This document shows positions 34,068 to 43,129 of a stretch of 64,000 nucleotides of DNA, piece by piece. The notes beneath the pieces are model-generated. The model had not been told where the DNA came from. It did no database searches and saw nothing but the letters and a program-made list of their open reading frames with translations. Source of the stretch: Polaromonas sp. JS666 (GTDB lineage: Bacteria > Pseudomonadota > Gammaproteobacteria > Burkholderiales > Burkholderiaceae_C); contig NZ_FNHX01000001.1 of the NCBI RefSeq assembly GCF_900103405.1, positions 310,001-374,000 on the forward strand, written 5' to 3'. Position 1 is the first letter of the stretch, and each line of letters starts with the position of its first letter. The position numbers and the translations under genes are program-made.

Positions 34068-35021
34068 ATGAAACCCCGGATCCTCCAACTCAACCCCATC
34101 CTGATTCCCGCCATCAACGACAAGCTGGCCTCCCTTTACACCGTGCACAAGCTGTTTGAGCTGGCCGACCCGCAAGCCTGGCTGCGGGAACATGGCGCGT
34201 CCATGGACGCCGCCATCACCGGCGGGCATACCGGCATTTCGCGGGCCATGCTCGAGCAGCTGCCCGGGCTCAAGGTGGTGGCCGTCAACGGCGTCGGCAC
34301 CGACGCGGTCGACCTGGCCTACTGCCGGGCCCGCGGCCTGCCCGTCACCGCGACCCTGGGCGCGCTGACCGAAGACGTCGCCGACCTGGCCATAGGCCTG
34401 CTGATCGCCACTTGCCGCAAGCTGTGCGCGGGCGACCGCTTTGTGCGCGAAGGCCAATGGGAGCTGCATCCCCAGCCCAGCGCCCTGCCGCTGGCCCGCC
34501 GCTTCAGCGGCATGCGTGTGGGCATTGTCGGCATGGGCCGGGTCGGGCGCGCCGTCGCGCAGCGGGCCGCGGCCTTTGCCTGCCCTGTCAGCTATACCGA
34601 CCTGCAGCCCATCAACGGCGTTGCCCATCCTTATGAGCCGGACCTGCTGGCGCTGGCGCGCGGCTCCGATGCGCTGGTGCTCTGCGCCGCGGCCGACAAG
34701 GCCGAAGGCATCGTCAACGCCGCCGTGCTCGATGCGCTGGGTCCGCGCGGCTTCCTGGTCAATATCGCGCGCGGCCGGCTGGTCAACGAAGCCGACCTGA
34801 CAGAAGCCCTGGCCGCCGGCCGCATCGCCGGCGCAGGCCTGGATGTCTTTGTCGACGAACCCCGCGTGCCCCTGGCACTGCGCCAATCCGACGCCGTGAC
34901 GCTGCAGGCCCACCGCGCCAGCGCCACCTGGGAAACCCGGACCGCCATGGGCGAAATGGTGCTGGACAGCATTGCCCAGGCCCTGGCGGGGCAGCGGCCG
35001 GCCATGAGCCTGACGACCTAG
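34068..35021 (+). CDS. D-2-hydroxyacid dehydrogenase (NAD(P)-dependent)
   Basis: A 317-residue oxidoreductase of the GhrB/hydroxypyruvate reductase type. It has the Rossmann motif 'VGIVGMGRVGRAV' (about 146-158), catalytic Arg in 'NIARGRLVNE', Glu in 'VFVDEPRV' and His in 'LQAHRAS'. It reduces a 2-oxoacid to the D-2-hydroxyacid or the reverse. It precedes two Bug receptors and is divergent from the HTH-citrate synthase, suggesting a hydroxy-/keto-acid utilisation locus. Confidence 0.92.
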   Translation: MKPRILQLNPILIPAINDKLASLYTVHKLFELADPQAWLREHGASMDAAITGGHTGISRAMLEQLPGLKVVAVNGVGTDAVDLAYCRARGLPVTATLGALTEDVADLAIGLLIATCRKLCAGDRFVREGQWELHPQPSALPLARRFSGMRVGIVGMGRVGRAVAQRAAAFACPVSYTDLQPINGVAHPYEPDLLALARGSDALVLCAAADKAEGIVNAAVLDALGPRGFLVNIARGRLVNEADLTEALAAGRIAGAGLDVFVDEPRVPLALRQSDAVTLQAHRASATWETRTAMGEMVLDSIAQALAGQRPAMSLTT

Positions 35022-35076
35022 GCCCCGCATTCGCCTTCTGCAGACCTAAGCTAAAAACAAATGATGGAGACAACAA

Positions 35077-36051
35077 ATGATCAACAGACCCCTCGCCCTT
35101 GCCATGGCTTTCGCCGTGGCCGCCCTCGCCTGCACCGGCGCCGGCGCGCAGAGCTTTCCCACACGGCCGGTCACGCTGGTGGTGCCCTTCCCGCCCGGCG
35201 GCGGCAGCGACACGGGCGGCCGCATCATTGCCGAGCAGCTGACCAAACGCTGGGGCCAGCCCGTGATCGTCGACAACAAGGGCGGCGCGGCCGGGCAGAT
35301 TGGCGCCGACTTCGTGGCCAAGGCGCCACGCGACGGCTACACCTTGCTGCTGGGCAATATCGGCACCCAGGCCATCAACCCCTCGCTGTACCCCAAGCTG
35401 CCCTATGACCCGGACAGCGCCTTTGCCCCGGTGTCGCTGGTGGCCGAACTGCCGCTGGCCATGATGGTCAACCCGGCGGTGCCCGCGAAGACGGCCGCCG
35501 AATTCATTGCGCAGGCCAAGTCCCGACCCGGCCAACTGACCTACAGCAGCTCAGGCGCCGGCGGCGCCCCGCACCTCGCGGCCGAGATGTTCAAGGACCA
35601 GACCGGCACTTTCATCCTGCACGTGCCCTACCGCGGCGGCGGGCCAGCCATCGCCGACCTCATCGCGGGCCATGTGCAGCTGTCTTTTATGACCGTGCTG
35701 GAAGCTTCGGGCCACATCAAGGCCGGCAAACTTCGCGCCCTGGCCGTGACCGGCGACAAGCGCGTCGCCGCCCTGCCCGATGTGCCCACCCTTGCCGAAA
35801 GCGCGCTCCCGGGCTTTAACGCGATTTCATGGATAGGTTTGCTGGCGCCCGCGGGCACGCCGCCCGATCTGGTGGAGAAGATCGCCGCCGACGTGCGCGC
35901 CGTCATGGCCGACGAAGCGGTCAAGGCGCGTTTCGCCTCGCTGGGGGCCGTGCCGCGCACCACCTCGCCGCAGGAATTCTCCAAACTGATTGCAGCGGAT
36001 AAAAACCGCTACGCCCAGATCATCCGCAGCCGCAAGATCACCACGCAATAA
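35077..36051 (+). CDS. Bug-type (TctC) periplasmic solute-binding protein
   Basis: A 324-residue periplasmic receptor with a Sec signal peptide ('FAVAALACTGAGAQ'), then 'PTRPVTLVVPFPPGGGSDTGGRIIAEQL' as in TctC receptors, 'VDNKGGAAGQIG' and 'PYRGGGPA'. Bug proteins bind carboxylates. No TctAB membrane partners are nearby. A GGAG lies upstream of the ATG. The second receptor follows after 43 bases. Confidence 0.93.
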   Translation: MINRPLALAMAFAVAALACTGAGAQSFPTRPVTLVVPFPPGGGSDTGGRIIAEQLTKRWGQPVIVDNKGGAAGQIGADFVAKAPRDGYTLLLGNIGTQAINPSLYPKLPYDPDSAFAPVSLVAELPLAMMVNPAVPAKTAAEFIAQAKSRPGQLTYSSSGAGGAPHLAAEMFKDQTGTFILHVPYRGGGPAIADLIAGHVQLSFMTVLEASGHIKAGKLRALAVTGDKRVAALPDVPTLAESALPGFNAISWIGLLAPAGTPPDLVEKIAADVRAVMADEAVKARFASLGAVPRTTSPQEFSKLIAADKNRYAQIIRSRKITTQ

Positions 36052-36094
36052 GGTGAAGGCTGAGCGGATGCCCCCCACATACAAGGAGACAAAC

Positions 36095-37069
36095 ATGCAA
36101 CGCACGACACTCATCAAGGCCTTTGCCGTTTCGGCCTCGCTGGCGCTGGTCCCGGCCCTGGCCATCGCCCAGGCCTACCCCACGCGCGCCATCAAGATCA
36201 TCGTGCCCGCGCCGCCCGGCGGCGCCATAGACACCATTGCCCGGGTCGTCGGCGACAAGATGGCGGCCTCCATGGGGCAGCCGGTGATCGTCGACAACCG
36301 GCCCGGCGCCTCCAACAACCTGGGCACCGAAGTCCTCGCCAAGTCAGCGCCAGACGGCTACACCATAGGCATCGTGGGCGGCAGCCACAACACCAACAAA
36401 TTCCTGTTCAAAAACCTCGGCTGGGACCCGGAAAAAAGCTTTGAGCCCATCGTCTACACCCACGAGGTTCCGCTGGTGTTTGCCATGTACCCGCAGATTC
36501 CGGCCAGGACCCTGCCCGAGTTCGTCGCCTGGATGAAAGCCAACCCCGAGCAGGCCAAGGTGGCCACCTCGGGCCGCGGCAGCGCCCAGGAAATGGCGGC
36601 CGAGATGTTCCGCATGGCCAGTGGCGCGCAGATGCTGCTGGTGCCCTACAAAGGTTCTTCGGCCGCCCACCCGGATTTGCTGGCGGGCCGCACCGCGCTG
36701 TACATAGACACCATCAGCGCCATCCAGTCGCAGGTCAAGGCCGGCAATGTCCGGGCGCTCGCCGTGTCGACACGCAAACGAACCCTGTCGCTGCCGGACG
36801 TCCCGACGGCCGACGAGCAGGGACTCAAGGGCTATGACGCCAACACCAACGGCGGTTTCCTCGCGCCGGCCGGCACGCCGCCGGCCGTCGTCACCCGGCT
36901 CAATGCCGAGATCAACGCGGCGCTCAAATTGCCCGACGTCAAAGCCAAGCTCGAGGCCGCCGGCATAGAAATCCAGGGCGGCACACCCCAGGAATACGCC
37001 GCATTGATCAAGTCCGACCTCGCCAAATGGGCCAAGGTTGTCAAGGCCGCGAACATTCAGGCGGATTGA
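36095..37069 (+). CDS. Bug-type (TctC) periplasmic solute-binding protein
   Basis: A second, divergent Bug receptor of 324 residues: signal peptide ending 'ALAIAQ', 'YPTRAIKIIVPAPPGGAIDTIARVV', 'VDNRPGASNNLGTEVLAKSAPDGYT' and 'PYKGSSAAHPDLLAGR'. The start at 36095 is fixed by AAGGAG upstream and by the signal peptide; longer frames extend back into the preceding gene. Probably cotranscribed with the dehydrogenase and the first receptor; a terminator follows. Confidence 0.93.
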   Translation: MQRTTLIKAFAVSASLALVPALAIAQAYPTRAIKIIVPAPPGGAIDTIARVVGDKMAASMGQPVIVDNRPGASNNLGTEVLAKSAPDGYTIGIVGGSHNTNKFLFKNLGWDPEKSFEPIVYTHEVPLVFAMYPQIPARTLPEFVAWMKANPEQAKVATSGRGSAQEMAAEMFRMASGAQMLLVPYKGSSAAHPDLLAGRTALYIDTISAIQSQVKAGNVRALAVSTRKRTLSLPDVPTADEQGLKGYDANTNGGFLAPAGTPPAVVTRLNAEINAALKLPDVKAKLEAAGIEIQGGTPQEYAALIKSDLAKWAKVVKAANIQAD

Positions 37070-37128
37070 GCACGGCCCGCTGAATTTCTCCCGGTTGTCT
37101 CTCCTGTCACTTTGGTGGTGACAACTTC

Positions 37129-37157
37129 ATCCCGCATGAGAACTGCGGGATTTTTTT
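37129..37157 (+). terminator. rho-independent terminator after the Bug receptors
   Basis: ATCCCGCA pairs with TGCGGGAT around a 7-base loop, followed by a run of seven Ts. It lies 60 bases after the stop of the second Bug gene. Confidence 0.85.
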
Positions 37158-37195
37158 GTCCGGCTCGTCTCGCGGCGGTGTTCGCAGGGGGCTGC

Positions 37196-39778
37196 TCAGG
37201 GGTTGGGGACGACGGGAGGGTCTGCGGGAATCTGCAAAATACGCTGGATGGTGCTTAACAGCTCCATGCTGGAGGTACGGGCCTTGAGCAGGACCGCCTC
37301 GGCACGCTTATCTTCCGTCAGCTCCGTGTCGCTGGGCGAAAACACAATCACCGGGGGCCGCGGATCGAGCGCGTCAATATCCTCGACCAGGTCCCAGCTT
37401 GACTCCTTGCCCGGCCCCAGGTCCAGCAGCACCAGGTCAAAGGGCTGCTCCCGCAGCAGGGCGCGGGCTTCGTGCAGCGTGGCGGCAGATGTGAAGTTGG
37501 CGAAATCCTGGGCCACCGCGGCCACGATGCGCTGGATATCGAGATCGGCTTGCACATGCAGTATGCGCGGCTTGCCGGCCTGTATGCCGGCGACGGCCCG
37601 GCGTACGCTGAGGACCAACAGATCTTCATCAATCGGCTTTTGCAGCCAGTCCGAAACCGTGAGGGGTTTGTGGTTGAACTCCAGCCGCCCTTCCTCGGCC
37701 AGGGCTGAGACCACCACGACCGGCAGCTTGCGAGTGCTTTCGTTGTCGCGCAGCGCACTGATGAAGGCGATACCGTTCTGGCCGGGCAGCTTCAGGTCCA
37801 CGGTCACTGCATCGTAGCTGCCCTGCGCGAGGCAGGCCAAAGCCTGTTCAGCGCTGTAGGCCATCTCGGCCTCAAATCCCGCCTTGGCCAGCATCATGCT
37901 GATGAGCCTGGCCACGTCGGGGTCGTCCTCGCAAACCAGGATGCGCGGCTGGAAAGAATCAGCCTTGGCCCGGAACGGCTGCAGCTGCGGCACCGGACTC
38001 TGCCATTCGGGTATCTCGAAGAAGAAGGTGGTGCCCGTGCCCAGCGTACTGTTAAAGCCTATGCTGCCGCCCATCTTCTCGATGAGCGCCTTGGAAATGT
38101 TGAGACCGAGACCGGTCCCGCCTTTTTGCCGGGTGTCGGAAGAATCCGCTTGCGAAAATTTCTGGAAGATGCGGCCGCGAAACTCCTGCGGAATACCGGG
38201 GCCGCTGTCCACCACTTCGACTCGCACACCCTGGGCCACGCGCGACACCCGCACCTCCACGACCCCGCCCGCTGGCGTAAATTTCACCGCATTGGACAGC
38301 AGGTTGGTCAGCACCTGGATCATGCGGTCTCCGTCAATGCGCACCTGCAGCGGCGCATCGGGCGCCAGCAGCCGCAAGGTCGCGCCGTATTGGCCCGCGA
38401 AACCCTCGTTGGCGGCCAGCACCTGCTGGATCAGCGGCCTGAGATCGATGACCTGCAGGTCCAGGCGCATCTTGCCGGACTCGATCTTCTCGCTGTCCAG
38501 CATGTCGTTGATCAGCCGGATCAGGCGCTCACAGTTGCTCTTGGCGATGCCCACCAAGTTCTTCACGGCCTCGGGCAACTCGCCGCCCACGCCGCCAAAG
38601 ATCAGCCCGAGCGAGCCGCGAATGGAGGTGAGCGGGGTTCTCAATTCGTGCGAGACCGTCGAAATGAATTCATTTTTCATGTTTTCGACCCTCTTGCGCT
38701 CTATCAGGTCGTAGGCAACGCAAAGAAAACCCGTCAGCGCGAGCTGCTCATCCCTCAGCGCTGTGACCGATACCATGACAGGTAAACGGCTGCCGTCCTT
38801 GCGGATATAAGTCCATTCCCGCTCGTCCGCCAAGCCGCCGCGCGCCCTGGCAACGAGCGCTTCAAAACCGGCTTTGACCGGTTGTCCCAGTTCAAGGCTT
38901 AGCTGCCGCGCGCGCTCCGCCATTTCGGTTTCGTCGTGCAGCAAGTCGGGTGTATGCCGGGCGAAGAGCTCGCTGGCTGAATAACCCAGCATGCGATGCG
39001 CCCCATTGTTGAACAGGCGGATCACTCCGTTGATATCCGTCGAGATGATGGAGAAATTGGCGCTATCCAGGATGGCCTGCTGCAGTTCCGTGCTTTCCGA
39101 CAGCTGGTGGTTCAGCGAGCGCTCAACCTCCCTGGAGCGTTTGTGCGCCACCAGCCAGAACAGCAGCGCCAGGACGAACGCGATGGACGTGGAGACTGCA
39201 ACAATGAATCGCGCCCGTTCCGATTGCGCATTGTTGCTCGCGACCAGTTCCTGCATATGCGCGACCTGCTCGTCGGACAGCTGTTGCACCGCGGCCTGAA
39301 AGCTGTTCTGCGCATACATCAGTTCCTGCTCGATGATGCGGCTGACTTCGCGCTCGTCGCCGGCCTTTTTGGCCTGGAATGCGTCGGCGCGGATCTTCTG
39401 GTATTGCAGGCGCCGCTCGGTTGCCGCGGAAAAGGTTTCCACAATCGGGTCATCGTGCAAGGCCGCATCCAGTTTGCGCAGGATGCCGTTGACTTTTTTG
39501 ACCGTTTCGTCGATCTCGACGCGAACTTCCTTTTCCAGTACCGGGTCATTGGTTTTGAGCAAAAGCAGCGTCCGCAAGGTATTGGCCCGCGTCAAGCGGT
39601 GCCATTCCTTGATCTGCCGCTCCACCGTCAGTCCCGCGTCAACCGCCTCGTCGTTGACGCGCTCCAGCTTCATGATCCACCACACGCCCGTGATGGCGAC
39701 CAACGCGGTGAATCCCAGCATGGAACCCAGGCCAACGAGGAGTTTTCCTTTGATGCCGCCGAATTGCCAATGTTTCAT
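37196..39778 (-). CDS. hybrid sensor histidine kinase with PAS and two receiver domains
   Basis: An 860-residue membrane sensor. TM1 is at about 12-36, a helical periplasmic domain (4HB/CHASE3-like) follows to about 190, and TM2 lies at 191-214. Next come a PAS domain (about 230-360), HisKA with phospho-His in 'FISTVSHELRTPLTS', and HATPase with 'LLSNAVKFTPAGG', 'DSGPGIP' and 'GGTGLGLNISKALIEKMGG'. The first REC has 'ILVCEDDPD' and Asp in 'VTVDLKLPG'; the second, less conserved, has 'LLDLGPG'. No separate output regulator is adjacent. It is downstream of a sulfotransferase and APS kinase on the same strand (52-base gap). Confidence 0.93.
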   Translation of the reverse strand: MKHWQFGGIKGKLLVGLGSMLGFTALVAITGVWWIMKLERVNDEAVDAGLTVERQIKEWHRLTRANTLRTLLLLKTNDPVLEKEVRVEIDETVKKVNGILRKLDAALHDDPIVETFSAATERRLQYQKIRADAFQAKKAGDEREVSRIIEQELMYAQNSFQAAVQQLSDEQVAHMQELVASNNAQSERARFIVAVSTSIAFVLALLFWLVAHKRSREVERSLNHQLSESTELQQAILDSANFSIISTDINGVIRLFNNGAHRMLGYSASELFARHTPDLLHDETEMAERARQLSLELGQPVKAGFEALVARARGGLADEREWTYIRKDGSRLPVMVSVTALRDEQLALTGFLCVAYDLIERKRVENMKNEFISTVSHELRTPLTSIRGSLGLIFGGVGGELPEAVKNLVGIAKSNCERLIRLINDMLDSEKIESGKMRLDLQVIDLRPLIQQVLAANEGFAGQYGATLRLLAPDAPLQVRIDGDRMIQVLTNLLSNAVKFTPAGGVVEVRVSRVAQGVRVEVVDSGPGIPQEFRGRIFQKFSQADSSDTRQKGGTGLGLNISKALIEKMGGSIGFNSTLGTGTTFFFEIPEWQSPVPQLQPFRAKADSFQPRILVCEDDPDVARLISMMLAKAGFEAEMAYSAEQALACLAQGSYDAVTVDLKLPGQNGIAFISALRDNESTRKLPVVVVSALAEEGRLEFNHKPLTVSDWLQKPIDEDLLVLSVRRAVAGIQAGKPRILHVQADLDIQRIVAAVAQDFANFTSAATLHEARALLREQPFDLVLLDLGPGKESSWDLVEDIDALDPRPPVIVFSPSDTELTEDKRAEAVLLKARTSSMELLSTIQRILQIPADPPVVPNP

Positions 39779-39830
39779 CGAAGTCTTTTCGTTCCGTATG
39801 CAATTTCGCCACGTTCGCTATTGAAAAATT

Positions 39831-40943
39831 TCACGCCATGCGAGCCGCATCGCCTGCGTTGCCTGCCTTGCCCGCAACGGCCATCGGCAAATCGTCCAGG
39901 CGATTGCGTACCTGCTGCAGGTAGTCTGACCGGAAACGGCGCAAAATGAAATCCCGGTAATCGCCCTGCTCCAGATCCTGCCAGGCGCGCCGCTTCGCTA
40001 TCTCGGAACGTTCGCGGGAGCGCGCCATCATGCTGTCGCTGATCTCTGCCTGCGCATCCGTCATCAGTTCATAGCCATAAAGCGCCATGTAGTCGCGCGC
40101 CAAGGTCTCGATCACTTCGATTTCCTTCAGCGAAAGCTGCGTTTTGAACTTGTCCGTGTTGGCGGCTATCGGCGCGAAACAATTCGAAGCCCAGAGCGCC
40201 GACATATGGGAGAGCTGCTGCGCCTCGTGCGAACGCGTGACATCCAGCATTTGCGGCAGGTACTCGATGCCGAAGAAGCGGCAGATCTGGCGTAAGGTGC
40301 TCTCCTGATCGGCAAGAAAGTCCTCATAACGCACGGTAAGCACCCGTTCCGGGTAGCGCTCCGCCAGTGACCGCGCCACACGATACGCATCAACCCATGC
40401 CTTCGCGTTCAGGGCGGCATCGAAATCGTGGATGATGGCGCGGGTCATGGATGCCACCTGCGCGCGCGGATCCCGCACGACATTGAGGAACAGCAGTTGC
40501 GGAAACAGGCTCATCAGCTCGTCCGCGTAGTGCACGCTGTCAAGTGATTTATCCATGACGATGCTCGCACCATGCAGCTCCCCGGCGCGCAGCAGCAATT
40601 CCCAGACGACGCGATGCACGCTGCGCCTCTCGAGGCGTATCGCCTCAAATACCTGCCTCGGATCAAACACCACGTTTGACCACTTGACCGGGCTTGCCGC
40701 CTGCAAACCCACCACGTCCACCACCAGGCGGAAATACGCCCGGTCATCGGAAAGATCGCCATAGAGCGGCACCAAGGGCATGAAATCCACGATGTGCAAG
40801 GGATAGGGCGAGTAAAAGTCTGGATTGAAGCTCAGGCGCAAGCGCAGCGCATGGCTGCCGCAGCGCCGCAGCGGGATCATCAGCACGGGCCGTGGGCGAG
40901 AGCGCACAAGGGCGCCGGCATCCTTTGCTTCCGCTACCTCCAT
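39831..40943 (-). CDS. PAPS-dependent sulfotransferase family protein
   Basis: A 370-residue cytoplasmic sulfotransferase-fold protein. The 5'-phosphosulfate loop is 'IPLRRCGSHALRLRL' near residue 24, and the 3'-phosphate region is 'LFLNVVRDPRAQVASM' near 170, followed by 'VRYEDFLAD' and 'FGIEYLPQML' as in bacterial Sulfotransfer_3 proteins. It transfers sulfate from PAPS to an unknown acceptor. The gene for APS kinase, which makes PAPS, is 107 bases upstream. Confidence 0.88.
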   Translation of the reverse strand: MEVAEAKDAGALVRSRPRPVLMIPLRRCGSHALRLRLSFNPDFYSPYPLHIVDFMPLVPLYGDLSDDRAYFRLVVDVVGLQAASPVKWSNVVFDPRQVFEAIRLERRSVHRVVWELLLRAGELHGASIVMDKSLDSVHYADELMSLFPQLLFLNVVRDPRAQVASMTRAIIHDFDAALNAKAWVDAYRVARSLAERYPERVLTVRYEDFLADQESTLRQICRFFGIEYLPQMLDVTRSHEAQQLSHMSALWASNCFAPIAANTDKFKTQLSLKEIEVIETLARDYMALYGYELMTDAQAEISDSMMARSRERSEIAKRRAWQDLEQGDYRDFILRRFRSDYLQQVRNRLDDLPMAVAGKAGNAGDAARMA

Positions 40944-41050
40944 AGGCCTGCTCCTGTTGTTGCTTACATTGAGTCAGCTGAAATATTCAGCGCACAAGGG
41001 CTAAAGAAATTTTCGGCCCGTCGGTCATGAGGGCCGCTTTGTGTTGCGGC

Positions 41051-41770
41051 TCATTTGAAGCAACGTTCCGCAACAAGGTCGAGCAAGGTCTGGGTCGAAT
41101 CTTTCAAGGGCAATGCGCCGGTGTCGAGCACCAAATCAGGTATGAGCGGTATTTCGTAGGGAGACGAGATGCCGGTGAATTCCGCTAGCTGTCCGGCGCG
41201 TGCCCGCACATACAGCCCTTTCGGGTCGCGCTGTTCACAGACGGTTGCCAGCGTGCTGACATGGACTTCAACAAATCGCGCATCGCCGATGATGGCTCGC
41301 GCCATTTTCCGGTCGTCCCGGAACGGCGAAATCAAGGCTGTGATCACGATCAATCCGGCTTCATTCATGATGCGCGCGACTTCGGCCGTGCGTCGAATAT
41401 TCTCACGCCGGTCTGGCGCAGAAAATCCCAGGTCTTTGCTCAGTCCATGCCGGAGGTTGTCCCCGTCCAGAACGAAACAAGGGTGGGCGAGATCCAGCAG
41501 CATGGCTTCCAGTGCGTACGCGAGCGTGGACTTTCCCGCACCGCTCAATCCGGTCAACCAAATCGTGGCCGGGGCGTGCCCGAGCAAGGCTTGCCGGCAT
41601 TGCTCGGTGACCGCACCGGCATGGTAGAAAACATCTGTGCCAGGCAAGCTGCCGCCCCGCTCAGAAGGCTGTACGACCACTGCGGCAATGTCAGTCGCGG
41701 AGTCCTTCGCCACATCGAGCATACGCATAGACGTTCTCATGCTGGGAGTTCCTCGCTTGGATGCGCTCAT
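41051..41770 (-). CDS. cysC: adenylylsulfate (APS) kinase
   Basis: Phosphorylates APS to PAPS. Walker A is GLSGAGKS (74-81), 'DGDNLRHGL' (102-110) binds APS, and 'ALISPFRDDR' and 'DPKGLY' are also typical. The protein has about 65 extra N-terminal residues beyond the usual kinase; an internal start is possible. It is the first gene of an apparent three-gene unit with the sulfotransferase and the hybrid kinase, suggesting a dedicated PAPS supply for a sulfated product rather than general assimilation. Confidence 0.93.
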   Translation of the reverse strand: MSASKRGTPSMRTSMRMLDVAKDSATDIAAVVVQPSERGGSLPGTDVFYHAGAVTEQCRQALLGHAPATIWLTGLSGAGKSTLAYALEAMLLDLAHPCFVLDGDNLRHGLSKDLGFSAPDRRENIRRTAEVARIMNEAGLIVITALISPFRDDRKMARAIIGDARFVEVHVSTLATVCEQRDPKGLYVRARAGQLAEFTGISSPYEIPLIPDLVLDTGALPLKDSTQTLLDLVAERCFK

Positions 41771-41854
41771 CCACCAGTCTGGATGTTGCGCAAGCGTAGT
41801 ATCGGCAGGTCAGTATCAGGCAGAAGCGCGCAAAGCGCACAAAAGGCAAAGCAC

Positions 41855-41882
41855 AAGATACTCTGCGGGGACTATTAGTCAA
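41855..41882 (-). promoter_or_regulatory. promoter upstream of cysC
   Basis: On the minus strand TTGACT (41882-41877), a 16-base spacer and TATCTT (41860-41855). The cysC start is about 85 bases downstream. The -35 box overlaps one of two 14-base direct repeats. Confidence 0.5.
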
Positions 41883-41927
41883 TACTACCTTCGTCTATAT
41901 GGACGTTATTGGGCAATATTACCTTCG
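41880..41927. repeat. two 14-base direct repeats upstream of cysC
   Basis: CAATACTACCTTCG (41880-41893) and CAATATTACCTTCG (41914-41927) differ at one base and are 34 bases apart, about three helical turns. The first overlaps the -35 region of the cysC promoter. They are candidate sites for an activator or repressor. Confidence 0.5.
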
Positions 41928-41962
41928 CGCTGAAGGCCCAGTCCTGATTCAAACGCCCATGT

Positions 41963-42565
41963 TTACTGCGAGCCTGAAGGCCGCGCCGTCGCGGCGTCAC
42001 CCGCATAAAACATCTTGCCCGACCTGACAAAATTGCCGCCGCCCAGGTGGTGAATGGTCTGCAGCGCGCGGTTGTCGTCACCGAAGCGCCAGTGCCCATT
42101 CTGGAACACACGTTCATCGGCGGCCGCGGCCACGACTTCCGCGAAGCAGGTGTCGTAGGCGTCCTCGGTGTGCGGCTCGGGGATCAGCCGGCACTCCAGC
42201 CAGGCCGCGCAGCCCTCTTCCAGCAGGGGAAGGCCCAGGACCGGACCGCTGCGGGCCTTCAGGCCGTAGTGCGCGAACTTGTCGATATCGCGCCCGGACT
42301 CGCTGCCCACCGCATGCGTCAAGGCGGCCAGGGTGCTGCCCGGGATGCAGATGCCGAAGCCGCCGCTGGCCATGATGAGCTCACGCGTGTAGGTTTTCTT
42401 GTCGATCACCACGGAAATGCGCGGCGGCACGAACTCCACCGGCATGGACCAGGCGGCGGCCATCACATTGCGGGCTCCGCCGTGCGCGCTGGTCACCAGC
42501 ACCGTGGGGCCGTGGTTGATCAGCCGGCTCGCGTGCTGCAGGGCGACTTCCCTGAAATGGCCCAT
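41963..42565 (-). CDS. flavin reductase-like FMN-binding protein
   Basis: A 200-residue split-barrel flavoprotein of the flavin reductase domain family ('GPTVLVTSAHGGARNVMAAAW', 'ISVVIDKKTYTRELI', 'FGICIPG', 'HTEDAYDTCFAEV'). It could be the reductase partner of a monooxygenase or an independent flavoprotein. ATG 42565 directly follows the stop of the VOC gene; a TTG 12 bases upstream is less likely. It forms a two-gene operon with the VOC gene. Confidence 0.82.
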   Translation of the reverse strand: MGHFREVALQHASRLINHGPTVLVTSAHGGARNVMAAAWSMPVEFVPPRISVVIDKKTYTRELIMASGGFGICIPGSTLAALTHAVGSESGRDIDKFAHYGLKARSGPVLGLPLLEEGCAAWLECRLIPEPHTEDAYDTCFAEVVAAAADERVFQNGHWRFGDDNRALQTIHHLGGGNFVRSGKMFYAGDAATARPSGSQ

Positions 42566-42566
42566 G

Positions 42567-43016
42567 TCACTTGGCAAAAAGATTGTCCAGGCTGGCGAAG
42601 GCCTTGAACTCGATGGCGTTGCCGGAGGGGTCCAGGAAAAACATGGTGGCCTGCTCGCCCGGCTCGCCCTTGAAGCGCACGTAGGGCTCGATGACGAATT
42701 TCGTGCCGGCCGCCTTCAGGCGTGCCGCCAGCGCGTCCCACTCGGGCAGCGACAGAATCGCGCCGAAATGGCGCACCGGAACGTTGTGGCCGTCCACCGC
42801 GCTGGTCTGGCGGTGTCCGCATTCTTCGGGCGCCAGGTGTGCCACGATCTGGTGGCCGTAGAAATTGAAATCCACCCATTCATTGGAGCTGCGGCCTTCG
42901 GAGCAGCCCAGCAGTTCGCCATAAAACCGGCGCGCCACGGCCAGGTCGTGGACGGGGAAGGCCAGGTGGAACGGCGGAAGAACTTTGGCGGGGGCGGCGG
43001 TGTGGGGTGCGGTCAT
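42567..43016 (-). CDS. VOC (glyoxalase/dioxygenase) superfamily protein
   Basis: A 149-residue protein with two beta-alpha-beta-beta-beta modules: '[23 protein letters not shown]' opens the first, and '[16 protein letters not shown]' closes the second with a metal-binding Glu. Likely a metal-dependent dioxygenase, isomerase or lyase on a small carboxylate. It is divergent from a LysR regulator and coupled to the flavin reductase gene. Confidence 0.85.
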   Translation of the reverse strand: MTAPHTAAPAKVLPPFHLAFPVHDLAVARRFYGELLGCSEGRSSNEWVDFNFYGHQIVAHLAPEECGHRQTSAVDGHNVPVRHFGAILSLPEWDALAARLKAAGTKFVIEPYVRFKGEPGEQATMFFLDPSGNAIEFKAFASLDNLFAK

Positions 43017-43029
43017 CGTGAGCCTTGTG

Positions 43030-43060
43030 GAATCGTGAAAGCCCTACTTTAGGGCGATTC
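43030..43060. promoter_or_regulatory. nested inverted repeat in the VOC/LysR gap
   Basis: GCCCTA-ctt-TAGGGC (43041-43055) lies inside GAATCG ... CGATTC (43030-43035 and 43055-43060). Position in the divergent gap suggests a LysR binding site. Confidence 0.45.
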
Positions 43061-43129
43061 ATGGAGTTTGAAAAACGATATATATTCAGCCTGAGAATCG
43101 GTATTTTCGATGAATTAAAACCCTCCCCC

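Noticed and set aside
34038-35030. Minus-strand 330-codon frame opposite the 2-hydroxyacid dehydrogenase
   Set aside because: Shadow of a gene with complete catalytic motifs.
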